NCBI GenBank assembly: GCA_949289145.1
Contig: CASEML010000078.1
Location: 1 to 36,403 of the forward strand
DNA from: an uncultured Eubacteriales bacterium
Lineage (GTDB): Bacteria; Bacillota; Clostridia; Lachnospirales; Lachnospiraceae
Reading direction: 5' to 3'
DNA: 36,403 bases
In this document: one piece after another, positions 23,411 to 32,716 of the stretch
Numbering within the stretch: position 1 is the first letter of the stretch
How the letters are laid out: each line of letters begins with the position of its first letter
Notes under the pieces: generated by a model
Database searches by the model: none
Told to the model about the DNA's origin: nothing
The model's input: only the letters and a program-made list of their open reading frames with translations
Made by a program: the position numbers and the translations under genes

Positions 23411-24118
23411 ATGAATATACCTAATCATGTAGCAATCATATTGGATGGAAACGGACGCTGGGCAAAGTCAAAAGGAATGCCTAGAAATTACGGTCATGCA
23501 CAGGGCAGCAAAAATGTGGAGACAATCTGTGAAGAAGCTTATAAAATGGGTATTCAGTATCTTACTGTTTATGCCTTTTCTACAGAAAACTGGAAACGTT
23601 CTAAAGAGGAAGTGGACGCATTGATGAAGCTTTTGAGAAATTATATGAAAACATGTATAAAAACAGCTCAAAAGAATAGAATGTGTGTAAAAGTAATTGG
23701 AGACATTACCAGGCTGGATGAGGATATAAGAAGCAGAATCTTAGAATTGGAAGAAGCCACAAAAAACAACGATGGACTGCATTTTCAGATTGCCATTAAC
23801 TACGGAAGCCGTGATGAGATAAAGCGAGCTGTGGAGAAGCTTGCAGAGGATGTGAAACAAGGAAACTTAGAGCCGGAAGCAGTTACGGAGGAATGTATTG
23901 CAGGGTATCTGGATACCAAGGGGATTCCGGATCCGGATTTACTAATCCGCACCAGTGGAGAGCTTCGCCTGTCGAATTTTTTATTGTGGCAGCTTGCTTA
24001 TGCAGAATTTTATTTTACAGATGTACATTGGCCTGATTTTAGTAAAAAAGAATTAGAAAAAGCGATTGTTCATTATAACAAAAGAGAGCGTAGATATGGA
24101 GGCGTGAAGGAGGAGTAG
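23411..24118 (+). CDS. uppS: Isoprenyl transferase (undecaprenyl diphosphate synthase)
   Basis: UppS extends farnesyl diphosphate with isopentenyl units in cis to make the lipid carrier for peptidoglycan. The 235-aa protein shows VAIILDGNGRWAK with the catalytic Asp12, the YAFSTENWKR motif, the QIAINYGSRDEI segment, LLIRTSGELRLSNFLLWQ and the ending VHWPDF. ATG 23411 has GGAGG 7 nt upstream; an upstream in-frame ATG at 23387 lies before that site and was not used. It directly precedes cdsA. Confidence 0.96.
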   Translation: MNIPNHVAIILDGNGRWAKSKGMPRNYGHAQGSKNVETICEEAYKMGIQYLTVYAFSTENWKRSKEEVDALMKLLRNYMKTCIKTAQKNRMCVKVIGDITRLDEDIRSRILELEEATKNNDGLHFQIAINYGSRDEIKRAVEKLAEDVKQGNLEPEAVTEECIAGYLDTKGIPDPDLLIRTSGELRLSNFLLWQLAYAEFYFTDVHWPDFSKKELEKAIVHYNKRERRYGGVKEE

Positions 24119-24119
24119 T

Positions 24120-24950
24120 ATGTTTAAAACAAGGTTGATCAGTGGAATCGTTCTAGTAATTATTCTAGCTGTTTTCCTTATTTTAGGTGGAAATATCTTG
24201 TGGAGTCTTACTCTTTTCATTTCGCTGGTGGGATTAGTTGAGTTAAATCGAGTTTTAAAAAATCAAAAAAACACCCTTGGAATTCTTTCTTATGTTTTAT
24301 GCATCATATTTTATATATGTCTGTTGTTAGGAGAGAATAGGCTTTGCGATGTAATCGCTGAAAATAATTATTTTGAAATTATAGCGTTGATGTATCTTAT
24401 TCTTTTGATGGCAGTTTATGTGTTTACTTTTCCTAAATATAAGGCATGTGATATATGGCTTTCCTATTTCGGATTCTTTTATGTAGGTGTTATGCTCTCT
24501 TTTATTTATAAGATAAGAATGGTAGAGGAATATGGACAGTATTTAGTATGGCTTGTATTTATCTGTTCCTGGGTGTGTGATACTTCAGCCTATTGCGTGG
24601 GTATGTTATTGGGAAAACATAAACTGGCTCCCAAATTAAGTCCTAAAAAATCCATAGAAGGCTCTGTAGGAGGTATTTTAGGTTCCGCCCTTGTAGGGGC
24701 TGTTTACGGATATACATTGCGAAATATTATGTTGACAGATATTAGCCCAATCCTGTTGTTTGCAATTATTGGAGCGGTAGGAGCCATGCTTTCACAGATT
24801 GGTGATCTGGCGGCTTCTGCCATCAAACGTAATTATGAAATCAAAGATTATGGAAAATTGATACCGGGTCATGGCGGAATTCTGGATCGTTTTGACAGTG
24901 TGATTTTCACTGCACCGGTGATTTATTTTCTATTTGTAGTTTTAGCATAA
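24120..24950 (+). CDS. cdsA: Phosphatidate cytidylyltransferase
   Basis: CdsA makes CDP-diacylglycerol from CTP and phosphatidate, the branch point for membrane phospholipids. The 276-aa protein is strongly hydrophobic with about eight membrane segments. The C-terminal family signature is clear: KLSPKKSIEGSVGG near residue 180, SQIGDLAASAIKRNYEIKD near 225 and LIPGHGGILDRFDS near 245. The ATG lies 1 nt after the uppS stop (TAGT-ATG), so translation is coupled. Confidence 0.95.
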   Translation: MFKTRLISGIVLVIILAVFLILGGNILWSLTLFISLVGLVELNRVLKNQKNTLGILSYVLCIIFYICLLLGENRLCDVIAENNYFEIIALMYLILLMAVYVFTFPKYKACDIWLSYFGFFYVGVMLSFIYKIRMVEEYGQYLVWLVFICSWVCDTSAYCVGMLLGKHKLAPKLSPKKSIEGSVGGILGSALVGAVYGYTLRNIMLTDISPILLFAIIGAVGAMLSQIGDLAASAIKRNYEIKDYGKLIPGHGGILDRFDSVIFTAPVIYFLFVVLA

Positions 24951-24986
24951 AGCACGAAAGGAAGAAAAGAGGTTAAAGGAAACGAT

Positions 24987-26129
24987 ATGAAAAACATAGC
25001 TATCATTGGTTCCACAGGCTCTATAGGGACGCAGACATTAGATGTAGTTCGGGCGAACAGCGACGTAGCAGTAATTGCTCTGGCAGCAGGAAATAATGTG
25101 GACTTACTGGAAAAGCAGGTACGGGAATTTAAGCCTGCCTATGCTTGTATAGGCAGTGAAGATAAAGCAAAAGAACTGAGAGAAAGGCTGGCAGATATTC
25201 CGGTAAAAGTACTATATGGCATGGAAGGATTATTGGAAATTGCAGTAATTCCTAAAGTGGAAGTTTTGGTGACTGCCATTATGGGGATGATTGGAATTCG
25301 TCCAACCATTGCTGCTATTGAAGCAGGAAAGGACATTGCACTGGCAAATAAGGAAACACTGGTAACGGCAGGGCACATTATTATGCCTTTAGCAAAGAAA
25401 AAGAAGGTACAGATTCTTCCGGTGGACAGCGAACACAGTGCTATTTTTCAGTGCTTGCAGGGTGGGAAAAAGGAGCAGGTCAATAAACTTTTGTTAACTG
25501 CTTCCGGTGGTCCTTTCCGAGGAAGAAAGAGGGAAGAACTGGCGGATATTCAAGTAGAGGATGCTTTAAAACATCCCAACTGGGCAATGGGAAGAAAAAT
25601 TACCATTGATTCCTCTACACTGGTAAATAAAGGGTTAGAAGTTATGGAGGCTAAGTGGCTGTTTGATGTTAAGCTGGATCAAATTGAAGTGGTAGTACAT
25701 CCCCAAAGTGTGATTCATTCTATGGTGGAATATGAGGATGGTGCTGTGATAGCACAGCTTGGTACACCAGATATGAAGCTGCCTATTCAATATGCCTTGT
25801 ATTATCCGGACAGAAAGTTTCTGGCAGGAGAACGGTTGGATTTTGCAAAATTAAGTTCTATGACCTTTGAAAAGCCGGATATAGAAACTTTTCGAGGTTT
25901 AAAGCTGGCATTGGAAGCAGCTAAAATGGGCGGCTCTATGCCCACTGTTTATAATGCTGCCAATGAGCTGGCAGTGGCCAAGTTTTTGAACCGAAGGATA
26001 AAGTACTTGCAGATTGCAGAAATTATCGAGGCATGTATGAAGGAACACAAGATAAAAGAAAATCCGTCGGTAGATGAGATTTTGGAAGTGGAAAAATCTG
26101 TATATGAAATGATTGAGAGCAGGTGGTAG
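24987..26129 (+). CDS. dxr: 1-deoxy-D-xylulose 5-phosphate reductoisomerase
   Basis: Dxr converts DXP to MEP, the committed step of the non-mevalonate isoprenoid pathway, feeding UppS next door. The 380-aa protein has the NADPH motif IGSTGSIGTQTLDV at residues 6-19, ALANKETLV, PVDSEHSAIFQ with metal/substrate residues, LTASGGPFR, HPNWAMGRKITIDSSTL and the catalytic-loop NKGLEVMEA. It ends just before the rseP start. Confidence 0.97.
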   Translation: MKNIAIIGSTGSIGTQTLDVVRANSDVAVIALAAGNNVDLLEKQVREFKPAYACIGSEDKAKELRERLADIPVKVLYGMEGLLEIAVIPKVEVLVTAIMGMIGIRPTIAAIEAGKDIALANKETLVTAGHIIMPLAKKKKVQILPVDSEHSAIFQCLQGGKKEQVNKLLLTASGGPFRGRKREELADIQVEDALKHPNWAMGRKITIDSSTLVNKGLEVMEAKWLFDVKLDQIEVVVHPQSVIHSMVEYEDGAVIAQLGTPDMKLPIQYALYYPDRKFLAGERLDFAKLSSMTFEKPDIETFRGLKLALEAAKMGGSMPTVYNAANELAVAKFLNRRIKYLQIAEIIEACMKEHKIKENPSVDEILEVEKSVYEMIESRW

Positions 26130-26130
26130 A

Positions 26131-27174
26131 GTGAAGATAGTTTGGTCGTTAATTATATTTAGTGTTGTAGTTATTATACATGAATTGGGACATTTTCTTC
26201 TGGCAAAGAAGAATGGCATTTGTGTAACTCAGTTTTCTATAGGAATGGGACCGAGAATTGTACATTTCCAAAAAGGAGAAACGGAATACTGTATTAAATT
26301 ATTGCCTTTTGGCGGTTCTTGCATGATGCTTGGGGAAGATGGTATGGCAACAGAGGAAGATTACGATAAATCCCGTTCTTTTCAGGAAAAATCCGTGTGG
26401 GCGAGAATCTCTGTGATTGCAGCAGGGCCAATTTTCAATTTTATTCTTGCCTTTGTTTTTTCCGTTATCTTAATTGGCTGTATCGGATATGATGCTCCCA
26501 TCGTAGGTGAAGTCATAGAAGGCTATCCAATGGAGGAAGCTGGCTTACAGGCGGGAGATAAAATTGTAAAGTTAAATAACGAATCCGTAAAGATTTACCG
26601 AGAAGTAAGTATGTTTATGCAGCTTAATGGCGGTGATGAAATCCAACTTACCTATGAGAGAAATGGTGAAAAGCATACAGTAAGCATTACACCAAGGTAT
26701 GATGAGGATGCCGGCTATTATCTGATGGGAATGCGTTCTGATGGCAGGATTAAAGGCAACGCGTTCAACACATTAAAATACAGCGTATATGAAGTTCGCT
26801 GGTGGATTAAATATGTATTTAAAAGCCTTGGTATGCTTGTGACCGGTCAGGTAAAAGCTACCGAATTGCAGGGACCGGTAGGCATCGTAAATGTGATCAG
26901 TGATACTTATGAAGAAAGCAGCAAATATGGAACTTTTACGGTGGTGATGAGTATGTTGAATTTCTCCATTCTTTTAAGTGCAAACTTAGGCGTAATGAAT
27001 TTACTTCCATTGCCGGCATTGGATGGGGGAAGATTAGTATTTCTTATTATCGAGGCCATCCGGGGGAAGAAAATACCTCCCGAAAAAGAAGGCATGGTGC
27101 ATTTTGTGGGCATCGTACTATTGATGGCACTAATGGTTTTTGTTATGATTAATGATATCAAAAGGATTTTGTAG
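26131..27174 (+). CDS. rseP: RIP (site-2 type) zinc metalloprotease RseP/RasP
   Basis: This membrane protease cuts transmembrane helices of anti-sigma factors and leftover signal peptides. The 347-aa protein has the active-site HELGH at residues 17-21 in the first membrane helix, a central PDZ domain (about 125-200, with GYPMEEAGLQAGDKIVKLN), and the second catalytic motif NLLPLPALDGGRLVF near 290. GTG 26131 was chosen: AGGTGG precedes it closely and the dxr stop ends 1 nt before it. A TTG at 26113 would overlap dxr. Confidence 0.94.
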   Translation: MKIVWSLIIFSVVVIIHELGHFLLAKKNGICVTQFSIGMGPRIVHFQKGETEYCIKLLPFGGSCMMLGEDGMATEEDYDKSRSFQEKSVWARISVIAAGPIFNFILAFVFSVILIGCIGYDAPIVGEVIEGYPMEEAGLQAGDKIVKLNNESVKIYREVSMFMQLNGGDEIQLTYERNGEKHTVSITPRYDEDAGYYLMGMRSDGRIKGNAFNTLKYSVYEVRWWIKYVFKSLGMLVTGQVKATELQGPVGIVNVISDTYEESSKYGTFTVVMSMLNFSILLSANLGVMNLLPLPALDGGRLVFLIIEAIRGKKIPPEKEGMVHFVGIVLLMALMVFVMINDIKRIL

Positions 27175-27185
27175 AGGTTGATAGA

Positions 27186-28241
27186 ATGCATAGAGAGAGC
27201 ACAAAAGTAATTCAGATCGGAAACCGGAAAATAGGCGGTGGAAATCCTATCTTAATTCAATCCATGACAAATACGAAAACGGAGGATGTGGAAGCAACCG
27301 CAGCTCAAATACAGGAATTGACTAAGGCAGGTTGTGAAATTATTCGCTGTGCAGTTCCTACCATGGAGGCAGCAAAAGCAATTAAAGAGATTAAGAAGAA
27401 GATTTCCATTCCGTTGGTTGCCGATATCCATTTTGATTATCGTCTTGCTATTGCGGCAATAGAGCATGGTGCGGACAAAATCAGGATTAATCCGGGAAAC
27501 ATTGGTTCGAAAGAGAACATTCGGGCAGTGGTGGAAAAAGCAAAAGAGAAAAATATTCCGATCCGGGTGGGAGTAAATAGTGGTTCTTTGGAAAAGGAAT
27601 ATCTGGAAAAATACGGAAAAGTGACAGCGAAAGGCATTGTGGAAAGTGCCATGGCAAAAGTGAAGATGATTGAGGAATTTGATTATGATAATTTAGTGAT
27701 CAGTATCAAGTCCTCTAATGTGCCAATGTGTGTAGAGGCCCATCAGGAGCTTGCCAAAGTAACAAACTATCCGCTACATATTGGAATTACGGAATCAGGT
27801 ACCTTGTTTTCCGGAAATATAAAATCCTCTGTTGGACTTGGAATTTTATTATATCAGGGCATTGGCGATACCATGCGTGTGTCATTGACCGGTAATCCGG
27901 TGGAGGAGATTAAGACGGCAAAGATGATTCTGAAGTCTTTGGGGCTTAGAAAGGGCGGTATAGAGATTGTGTCCTGTCCCACCTGCGGCAGAACTCAGAT
28001 TGATCTGATTGGTCTTGCCAATGCGGTGGAGGCTATGACAGCTGATTTTGATTTAGATATTAAGGTGGCGGTTATGGGCTGTGTAGTAAATGGACCGGGC
28101 GAAGCGAAGGAAGCGGATATTGGTATAGCGGGCGGAAAAGGCGAAGGCCTGATTATAAAAAAAGGAGAAATTATCCGCAAGGTAAAAGAAGAAGAATTAC
28201 TGGACGCATTACGATTGGAATTAGAAAACTGGGGGAAATAG
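27186..28241 (+). CDS. ispG: 4-hydroxy-3-methylbut-2-en-1-yl diphosphate synthase
   Basis: IspG (GcpE) is a [4Fe-4S] enzyme that reduces MEcPP to HMBPP, the second last MEP-pathway step. The 351-aa protein has the N-terminal TIM-barrel sequence QSMTNTKTEDVEAT, PLVADIHFDYRLA, KIRINPGNIG, and a C-terminal cluster domain with Cys264, Cys267 (SCPTCGR) and Cys299 (MGCVVNGPGE). The single-chain short form is typical of bacteria. It sits 11 nt after rseP and 2 nt before polC. Confidence 0.97.
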   Translation: MHRESTKVIQIGNRKIGGGNPILIQSMTNTKTEDVEATAAQIQELTKAGCEIIRCAVPTMEAAKAIKEIKKKISIPLVADIHFDYRLAIAAIEHGADKIRINPGNIGSKENIRAVVEKAKEKNIPIRVGVNSGSLEKEYLEKYGKVTAKGIVESAMAKVKMIEEFDYDNLVISIKSSNVPMCVEAHQELAKVTNYPLHIGITESGTLFSGNIKSSVGLGILLYQGIGDTMRVSLTGNPVEEIKTAKMILKSLGLRKGGIEIVSCPTCGRTQIDLIGLANAVEAMTADFDLDIKVAVMGCVVNGPGEAKEADIGIAGGKGEGLIIKKGEIIRKVKEEELLDALRLELENWGK

Positions 28242-28243
28242 CG

Positions 28244-31200
28244 ATGGCAAGTGCATTTTATGAAGTATTTCCAAAATTAAAAATTTCTCAGGAATTACAG
28301 GATATTTTTGCAGAGGTGGTTGTGACTAAGGTTACGACCACCTCTGCCCGTGATTTTATCCGTGTATATATAGAAAGCGGGCGCTTAATCGAAAAGAAGT
28401 ATGTTTTTATGATGGAAGAAACTATAAAAAACCAACTGTTTCGCAGAGGAAATGTTCGGATTAAAATATATGAAAAATTTCATCTTTCCAGTCAGTATAC
28501 ACCGGAAAATTTGTTAGAGGCATATAGTGACAGCATTTTAGAAGAGTTAAAGGCATACAGCCGTATAGAATATCAGCTGTTTAAAAATGCCGCTTACCGG
28601 ATGCGGGAGGAAAATATACTGGAATTTCAGGTGGAAGCTACCGAAATAACCAGAGAAAAGGTGCCGGAACTGGAGCGTATTCTTGATAAAGTGTTAAATG
28701 AGCGGTGCGGGCTTCAAACGGAGATTCATATGCAGATAACGGAGAAAGATATTTCTTTGGTCACTAAGGAAGATGATTTGCGTATTTCTATGGAAATACA
28801 GAGGATTATTGATAATTCTTCTTTGGGCGGACAAGCAAAAGGGGAGGCGGCAGAGAAGAAAGCAGGAATACCAACAGATAACATTAAAAATGCGATACCG
28901 GAGAAAAAAGCCCAATCTGTTTCAGTGAAAAAAGAACCGGAAGGAGAGGGAAAAAAGTCTTTTGTGCGAAAAAGCAGTTCTTATGGTGGTTATGGCAAAA
29001 AAGAAGAGGATCCAGATGTGATTTATGGAAGAAATATCCTTGATGAGGAATGTGTGGAAATTCGTTCTATTGACGGAGAAATCGGAGAGGTGGTTATCCG
29101 GGGAAAGGTTCTGGAGATCACGGAACGTCCTATTCGTAATGAAAAAACAATACTTTGCTTTAGTATTACAGATTTTACCGATACCATTGTGGTAAAAATG
29201 TTTTGCCGTAATGAACAGTTGGCGGCAATTAAGGAAGGTGTCAGTAAAGGTGCCTTTTTAAAGGTAAAAGGTGTTACCACGATTGACCGATTTGACAGTG
29301 AACTTACCATTGCGTCTGTAGTCGGAATTAAAAAAATTGGAGATTTTACCGTATCCAGAGAAGATAATTCGCTGGAAAAGAGAGTGGAGCTGCACTGCCA
29401 TACTAAGATGAGCGATATGGACGGGGTATCTGATGTGAAAGATATTATCAGACGCGCTATGAAATGGGGGCATAAGGCCATTGCAATTACCGATCATGGT
29501 GTGGTGCAGGCATTTCCGGATGCAAATCATGCAGTGCCTCATGACAGTGATTTTAAAGTAATCTACGGTGTGGAAGCTTATTTAGTGGATGATTTAAAAG
29601 AGATTGTAGAGCACTCTAAAAATCAGGATCTGCATGGCAGATTTGTGGTATTTGATTTGGAAACTACAGGTTTTTCTCCAGAGAAAAATAAAATTATTGA
29701 AATTGGTGCGGTGCTGGTGGAAAATGGAATCATTACGGATCGATTCAGTACCTTTGTAAATCCCAAGGAACCGATACCGTTTAAAATAGAAAAATTAACG
29801 GGAATCAGTGACAATATGGTAATTGATGCACCGGAAATTAAGGAAGTCCTTCCTAAATTTTTGGAATTTTGTGGAGATGCCGTACTGGTTGCCCACAATG
29901 CCTCCTTTGACATGAGTTTTATTAAAAAGAACTGTGAAAATTTAGGAATAGAGAGAACATTTACCAGTATGGATACGGTTGCACTGGCAAGAATGCTGCT
30001 GCCGGCACTTAATAAACATACATTGGATGCAGTGGCAAAGGTGTTAGGTGTATCATTAGAAAATCACCACAGAGCTGTGGATGACGCAGAGGCAACTGCC
30101 CATATTTTTGTAAAGTTCATCCCAATGTTAGAGGAACGAGATGTAAGCACATTAGACGATGTAAATAAAATCTCTATTCTTTCCGAAAAAAAAGTAAAAA
30201 AGCTGCCATACTACCATGCCATCATCCTTGCACAAAATGAAGTGGGACGTGTGAATTTATATCGTTTAATTTCCTATTCTCACTTAAATTACTTTAACCG
30301 AAAGCCAAGAATTCCAAAGTCGGTGTACATGAAGTATTCGGAAGGTTTACTGATCGGTTCTGCCTGTGAAGCGGGAGAACTATATCAGGCAATTTTGTCG
30401 GGAAGACCTCAGGAGGAGATTACAAGGCTGGTGGAATTTTATGATTATCTGGAGATTCAGCCATTGGGAAACAATATGTTCATGCTGGAAAGTGATAAAG
30501 CTCCGGTGGATACGGTGGAAGAATTAATCGAAATAAACAAAAAAATCGTAAAACTTGGTGAAGAATTTAACAAACTTGTGGTGGCTACCTGCGATGTACA
30601 TTTCTTAGACCCGGAAGATGAAGTATACCGTCGTATTATTATGGCAGGAAACGGATTTAAGGATGCAGACAATCAGGCACCTTTATTCTTGCGGACCACA
30701 GAGGAAATGCTCAATGAATTTATGTATCTTGGAGAAGAAAAAGCAAAGGAAGTTGTAATCACCAACACCAACAAAATTGCAGATATGATCGATAAGATTT
30801 CACCGGTACGTCCTGATAAATGTCCTCCTGTGATACCTGACTCAGATAAAATGCTTCGTAATATTTGCTATGATAAGGCTACAGAGATTTACGGTGAAAA
30901 TTTGCCGGAAATCGTTAAGGAGCGTTTGGAGAGAGAACTAAATTCTATTATCAGCAATGGATTTGCGGTGATGTATATTATTGCTCAAAAGTTGGTGTGG
31001 AAGTCAAATGAGGACGGCTATTTGGTAGGCTCCCGTGGTTCGGTGGGTTCCTCTTTTGTTGCAACCATGTCAGGTATTACAGAGGTAAATCCACTGCCGC
31101 CTCATTACATCTGCAAGAAATGTCATTATAGTGATTTTGATTCTGAGGAAGTAAAAAAGTATGCCGGAGCAGCCGGATGTGATATGCCGGATAGAAATTG

Positions 31201-32716
31201 CCCGGTGTGTGGAGAGCCTTTGATCAAAGAAGGATTTGATATTCCCTTTGAAACTTTCTTGGGATTTAAAGGAAACAAGGAGCCGGATATTGACCTTAAC
31301 TTTTCTGGAGATTATCAGGGAAAGGCACACCGTTATACAGAAGTAATTTTCGGTGAGGGACAGACGTTCCGGGCGGGAACCATTGGTACCCTGGCGGATA
31401 AGACAGCCTTTGGTTATGTGAAGAATTATTATGAAGAGAGGGGACAGCGGAAAAGAAATTGCGAGATATCCAGAATTGTGGAAGGGTGTACGGGAATACG
31501 AAGGACTACCGGCCAGCATCCGGGCGGTATTATTGTATTGCCTTTAGGAGAAGAAATTTATTCCTTTACACCGGTGCAGCATCCGGCAAATGATATGACA
31601 ACAGACATTGTCACCACCCATTTTGATTACCATTCCATTGACCATAATCTGTTGAAGCTGGATATATTGGGACACGACGATCCAACCATGATTCGAATGT
31701 TGGAAGATTTGACCGGAATTGATGCTAAAAAGATTCCGTTGGATGATCCCAATGTCATGTCTCTGTTCCAAAGCACCAAGGCGCTGAATATTCAACCTGA
31801 GGATATTGGTGGCTGCCCGCTGGGGTCTCTTGGAATACCGGAATTTGGCACAGATTTCGTTATACAGATGCTTGTGGATACTAAGCCAAAGAGTTTTTCC
31901 GATTTAGTACGTATCTCGGGACTTTCCCACGGAACGGATGTGTGGCTGGGAAATGCTCAGACACTGATTGAAGAGGGAAAAGCAACCATTTCCACTGCGA
32001 TTTGTACTCGTGATGACATTATGACCTATTTGATTTATCAGGGCGTAGAAAGTGAATTATCCTTTACCATTATGGAAAGTGTACGTAAAGGAAAAGGACT
32101 GAAACCGGAATGGGAAGCCGTTATGAAAGAAAATGGAGTGCCTGACTGGTATATCTGGTCCTGTAAGAAGATTAAGTATATGTTTCCAAAGGCGCATGCG
32201 GTGGCATATGTTACCATGGCATGGAGAATCGCCTACTGTAAAATCTTCTATCCCTTGGCATATTACGCGGCATTTTTCAGTATTCGTGCTACAGCTTTTA
32301 GTTATGAATTAATGTGTCAGGGAAAAGAAAAATTAAATTATTTTATTGAAGATTACAATAAGCGGAAGGATACCTTGTCCAAAAAAGAACAGGATACGCT
32401 GAAAGATATGAAAATTGTGCAGGAAATGTATGCCAGAGGTCTGGAATTTCACCCCTTGGATATTTATAAGGCAAAAGCCAGAGAGTTCCAAATCATTGAT
32501 GGAAAGCTAATGCCAGCCCTTAGTACCGTGGAAGGGCTGGGAGATAAGGCGGCCGATGCGGTGGAAGAAGCGGCAAAACAGGGAGCTTTCTTGTCAAAAG
32601 ATGATTTTAGACAGCGTACTAAGGTCAGTAAAACAGTGATAGATTTAATGTCAGACCTTGGCATTTTGGATGATCTGCCGGAAAGCAACCAGCTTTCATT
32701 ATTTGATGTGATTTAA
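28244..32716 (+). CDS. polC: DNA polymerase III, PolC type (alpha subunit)
   Basis: PolC is the replicative DNA polymerase of low-GC Gram-positive bacteria, with polymerase and 3'-5' proofreading activity in one chain. The 1490-aa protein has an N-terminal region, an OB-fold (about 275-370), a PHP domain beginning HCHTKMSDMDG near residue 384, and a DEDDh exonuclease inserted in it (VFDLETTGF near 470, later HRAVDDAEAT). Next are the polymerase palm with KEPDIDLNFSGDYQG, a zinc-binding CKKC...CPVCG and C-terminal helix-hairpin-helix parts. It is the last gene of the cluster. A hairpin that could end the transcript lies downstream inside the convergent gene. Confidence 0.98.
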   Translation: MASAFYEVFPKLKISQELQDIFAEVVVTKVTTTSARDFIRVYIESGRLIEKKYVFMMEETIKNQLFRRGNVRIKIYEKFHLSSQYTPENLLEAYSDSILEELKAYSRIEYQLFKNAAYRMREENILEFQVEATEITREKVPELERILDKVLNERCGLQTEIHMQITEKDISLVTKEDDLRISMEIQRIIDNSSLGGQAKGEAAEKKAGIPTDNIKNAIPEKKAQSVSVKKEPEGEGKKSFVRKSSSYGGYGKKEEDPDVIYGRNILDEECVEIRSIDGEIGEVVIRGKVLEITERPIRNEKTILCFSITDFTDTIVVKMFCRNEQLAAIKEGVSKGAFLKVKGVTTIDRFDSELTIASVVGIKKIGDFTVSREDNSLEKRVELHCHTKMSDMDGVSDVKDIIRRAMKWGHKAIAITDHGVVQAFPDANHAVPHDSDFKVIYGVEAYLVDDLKEIVEHSKNQDLHGRFVVFDLETTGFSPEKNKIIEIGAVLVENGIITDRFSTFVNPKEPIPFKIEKLTGISDNMVIDAPEIKEVLPKFLEFCGDAVLVAHNASFDMSFIKKNCENLGIERTFTSMDTVALARMLLPALNKHTLDAVAKVLGVSLENHHRAVDDAEATAHIFVKFIPMLEERDVSTLDDVNKISILSEKKVKKLPYYHAIILAQNEVGRVNLYRLISYSHLNYFNRKPRIPKSVYMKYSEGLLIGSACEAGELYQAILSGRPQEEITRLVEFYDYLEIQPLGNNMFMLESDKAPVDTVEELIEINKKIVKLGEEFNKLVVATCDVHFLDPEDEVYRRIIMAGNGFKDADNQAPLFLRTTEEMLNEFMYLGEEKAKEVVITNTNKIADMIDKISPVRPDKCPPVIPDSDKMLRNICYDKATEIYGENLPEIVKERLERELNSIISNGFAVMYIIAQKLVWKSNEDGYLVGSRGSVGSSFVATMSGITEVNPLPPHYICKKCHYSDFDSEEVKKYAGAAGCDMPDRNCPVCGEPLIKEGFDIPFETFLGFKGNKEPDIDLNFSGDYQGKAHRYTEVIFGEGQTFRAGTIGTLADKTAFGYVKNYYEERGQRKRNCEISRIVEGCTGIRRTTGQHPGGIIVLPLGEEIYSFTPVQHPANDMTTDIVTTHFDYHSIDHNLLKLDILGHDDPTMIRMLEDLTGIDAKKIPLDDPNVMSLFQSTKALNIQPEDIGGCPLGSLGIPEFGTDFVIQMLVDTKPKSFSDLVRISGLSHGTDVWLGNAQTLIEEGKATISTAICTRDDIMTYLIYQGVESELSFTIMESVRKGKGLKPEWEAVMKENGVPDWYIWSCKKIKYMFPKAHAVAYVTMAWRIAYCKIFYPLAYYAAFFSIRATAFSYELMCQGKEKLNYFIEDYNKRKDTLSKKEQDTLKDMKIVQEMYARGLEFHPLDIYKAKAREFQIIDGKLMPALSTVEGLGDKAADAVEEAAKQGAFLSKDDFRQRTKVSKTVIDLMSDLGILDDLPESNQLSLFDVI

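Noticed and set aside
29023-29481. A 152-codon minus-strand open frame inside polC
   Set aside because: polC is clearly coding on the plus strand here (OB and PHP domains), and the antisense frame has no ribosome binding site or recognisable family.
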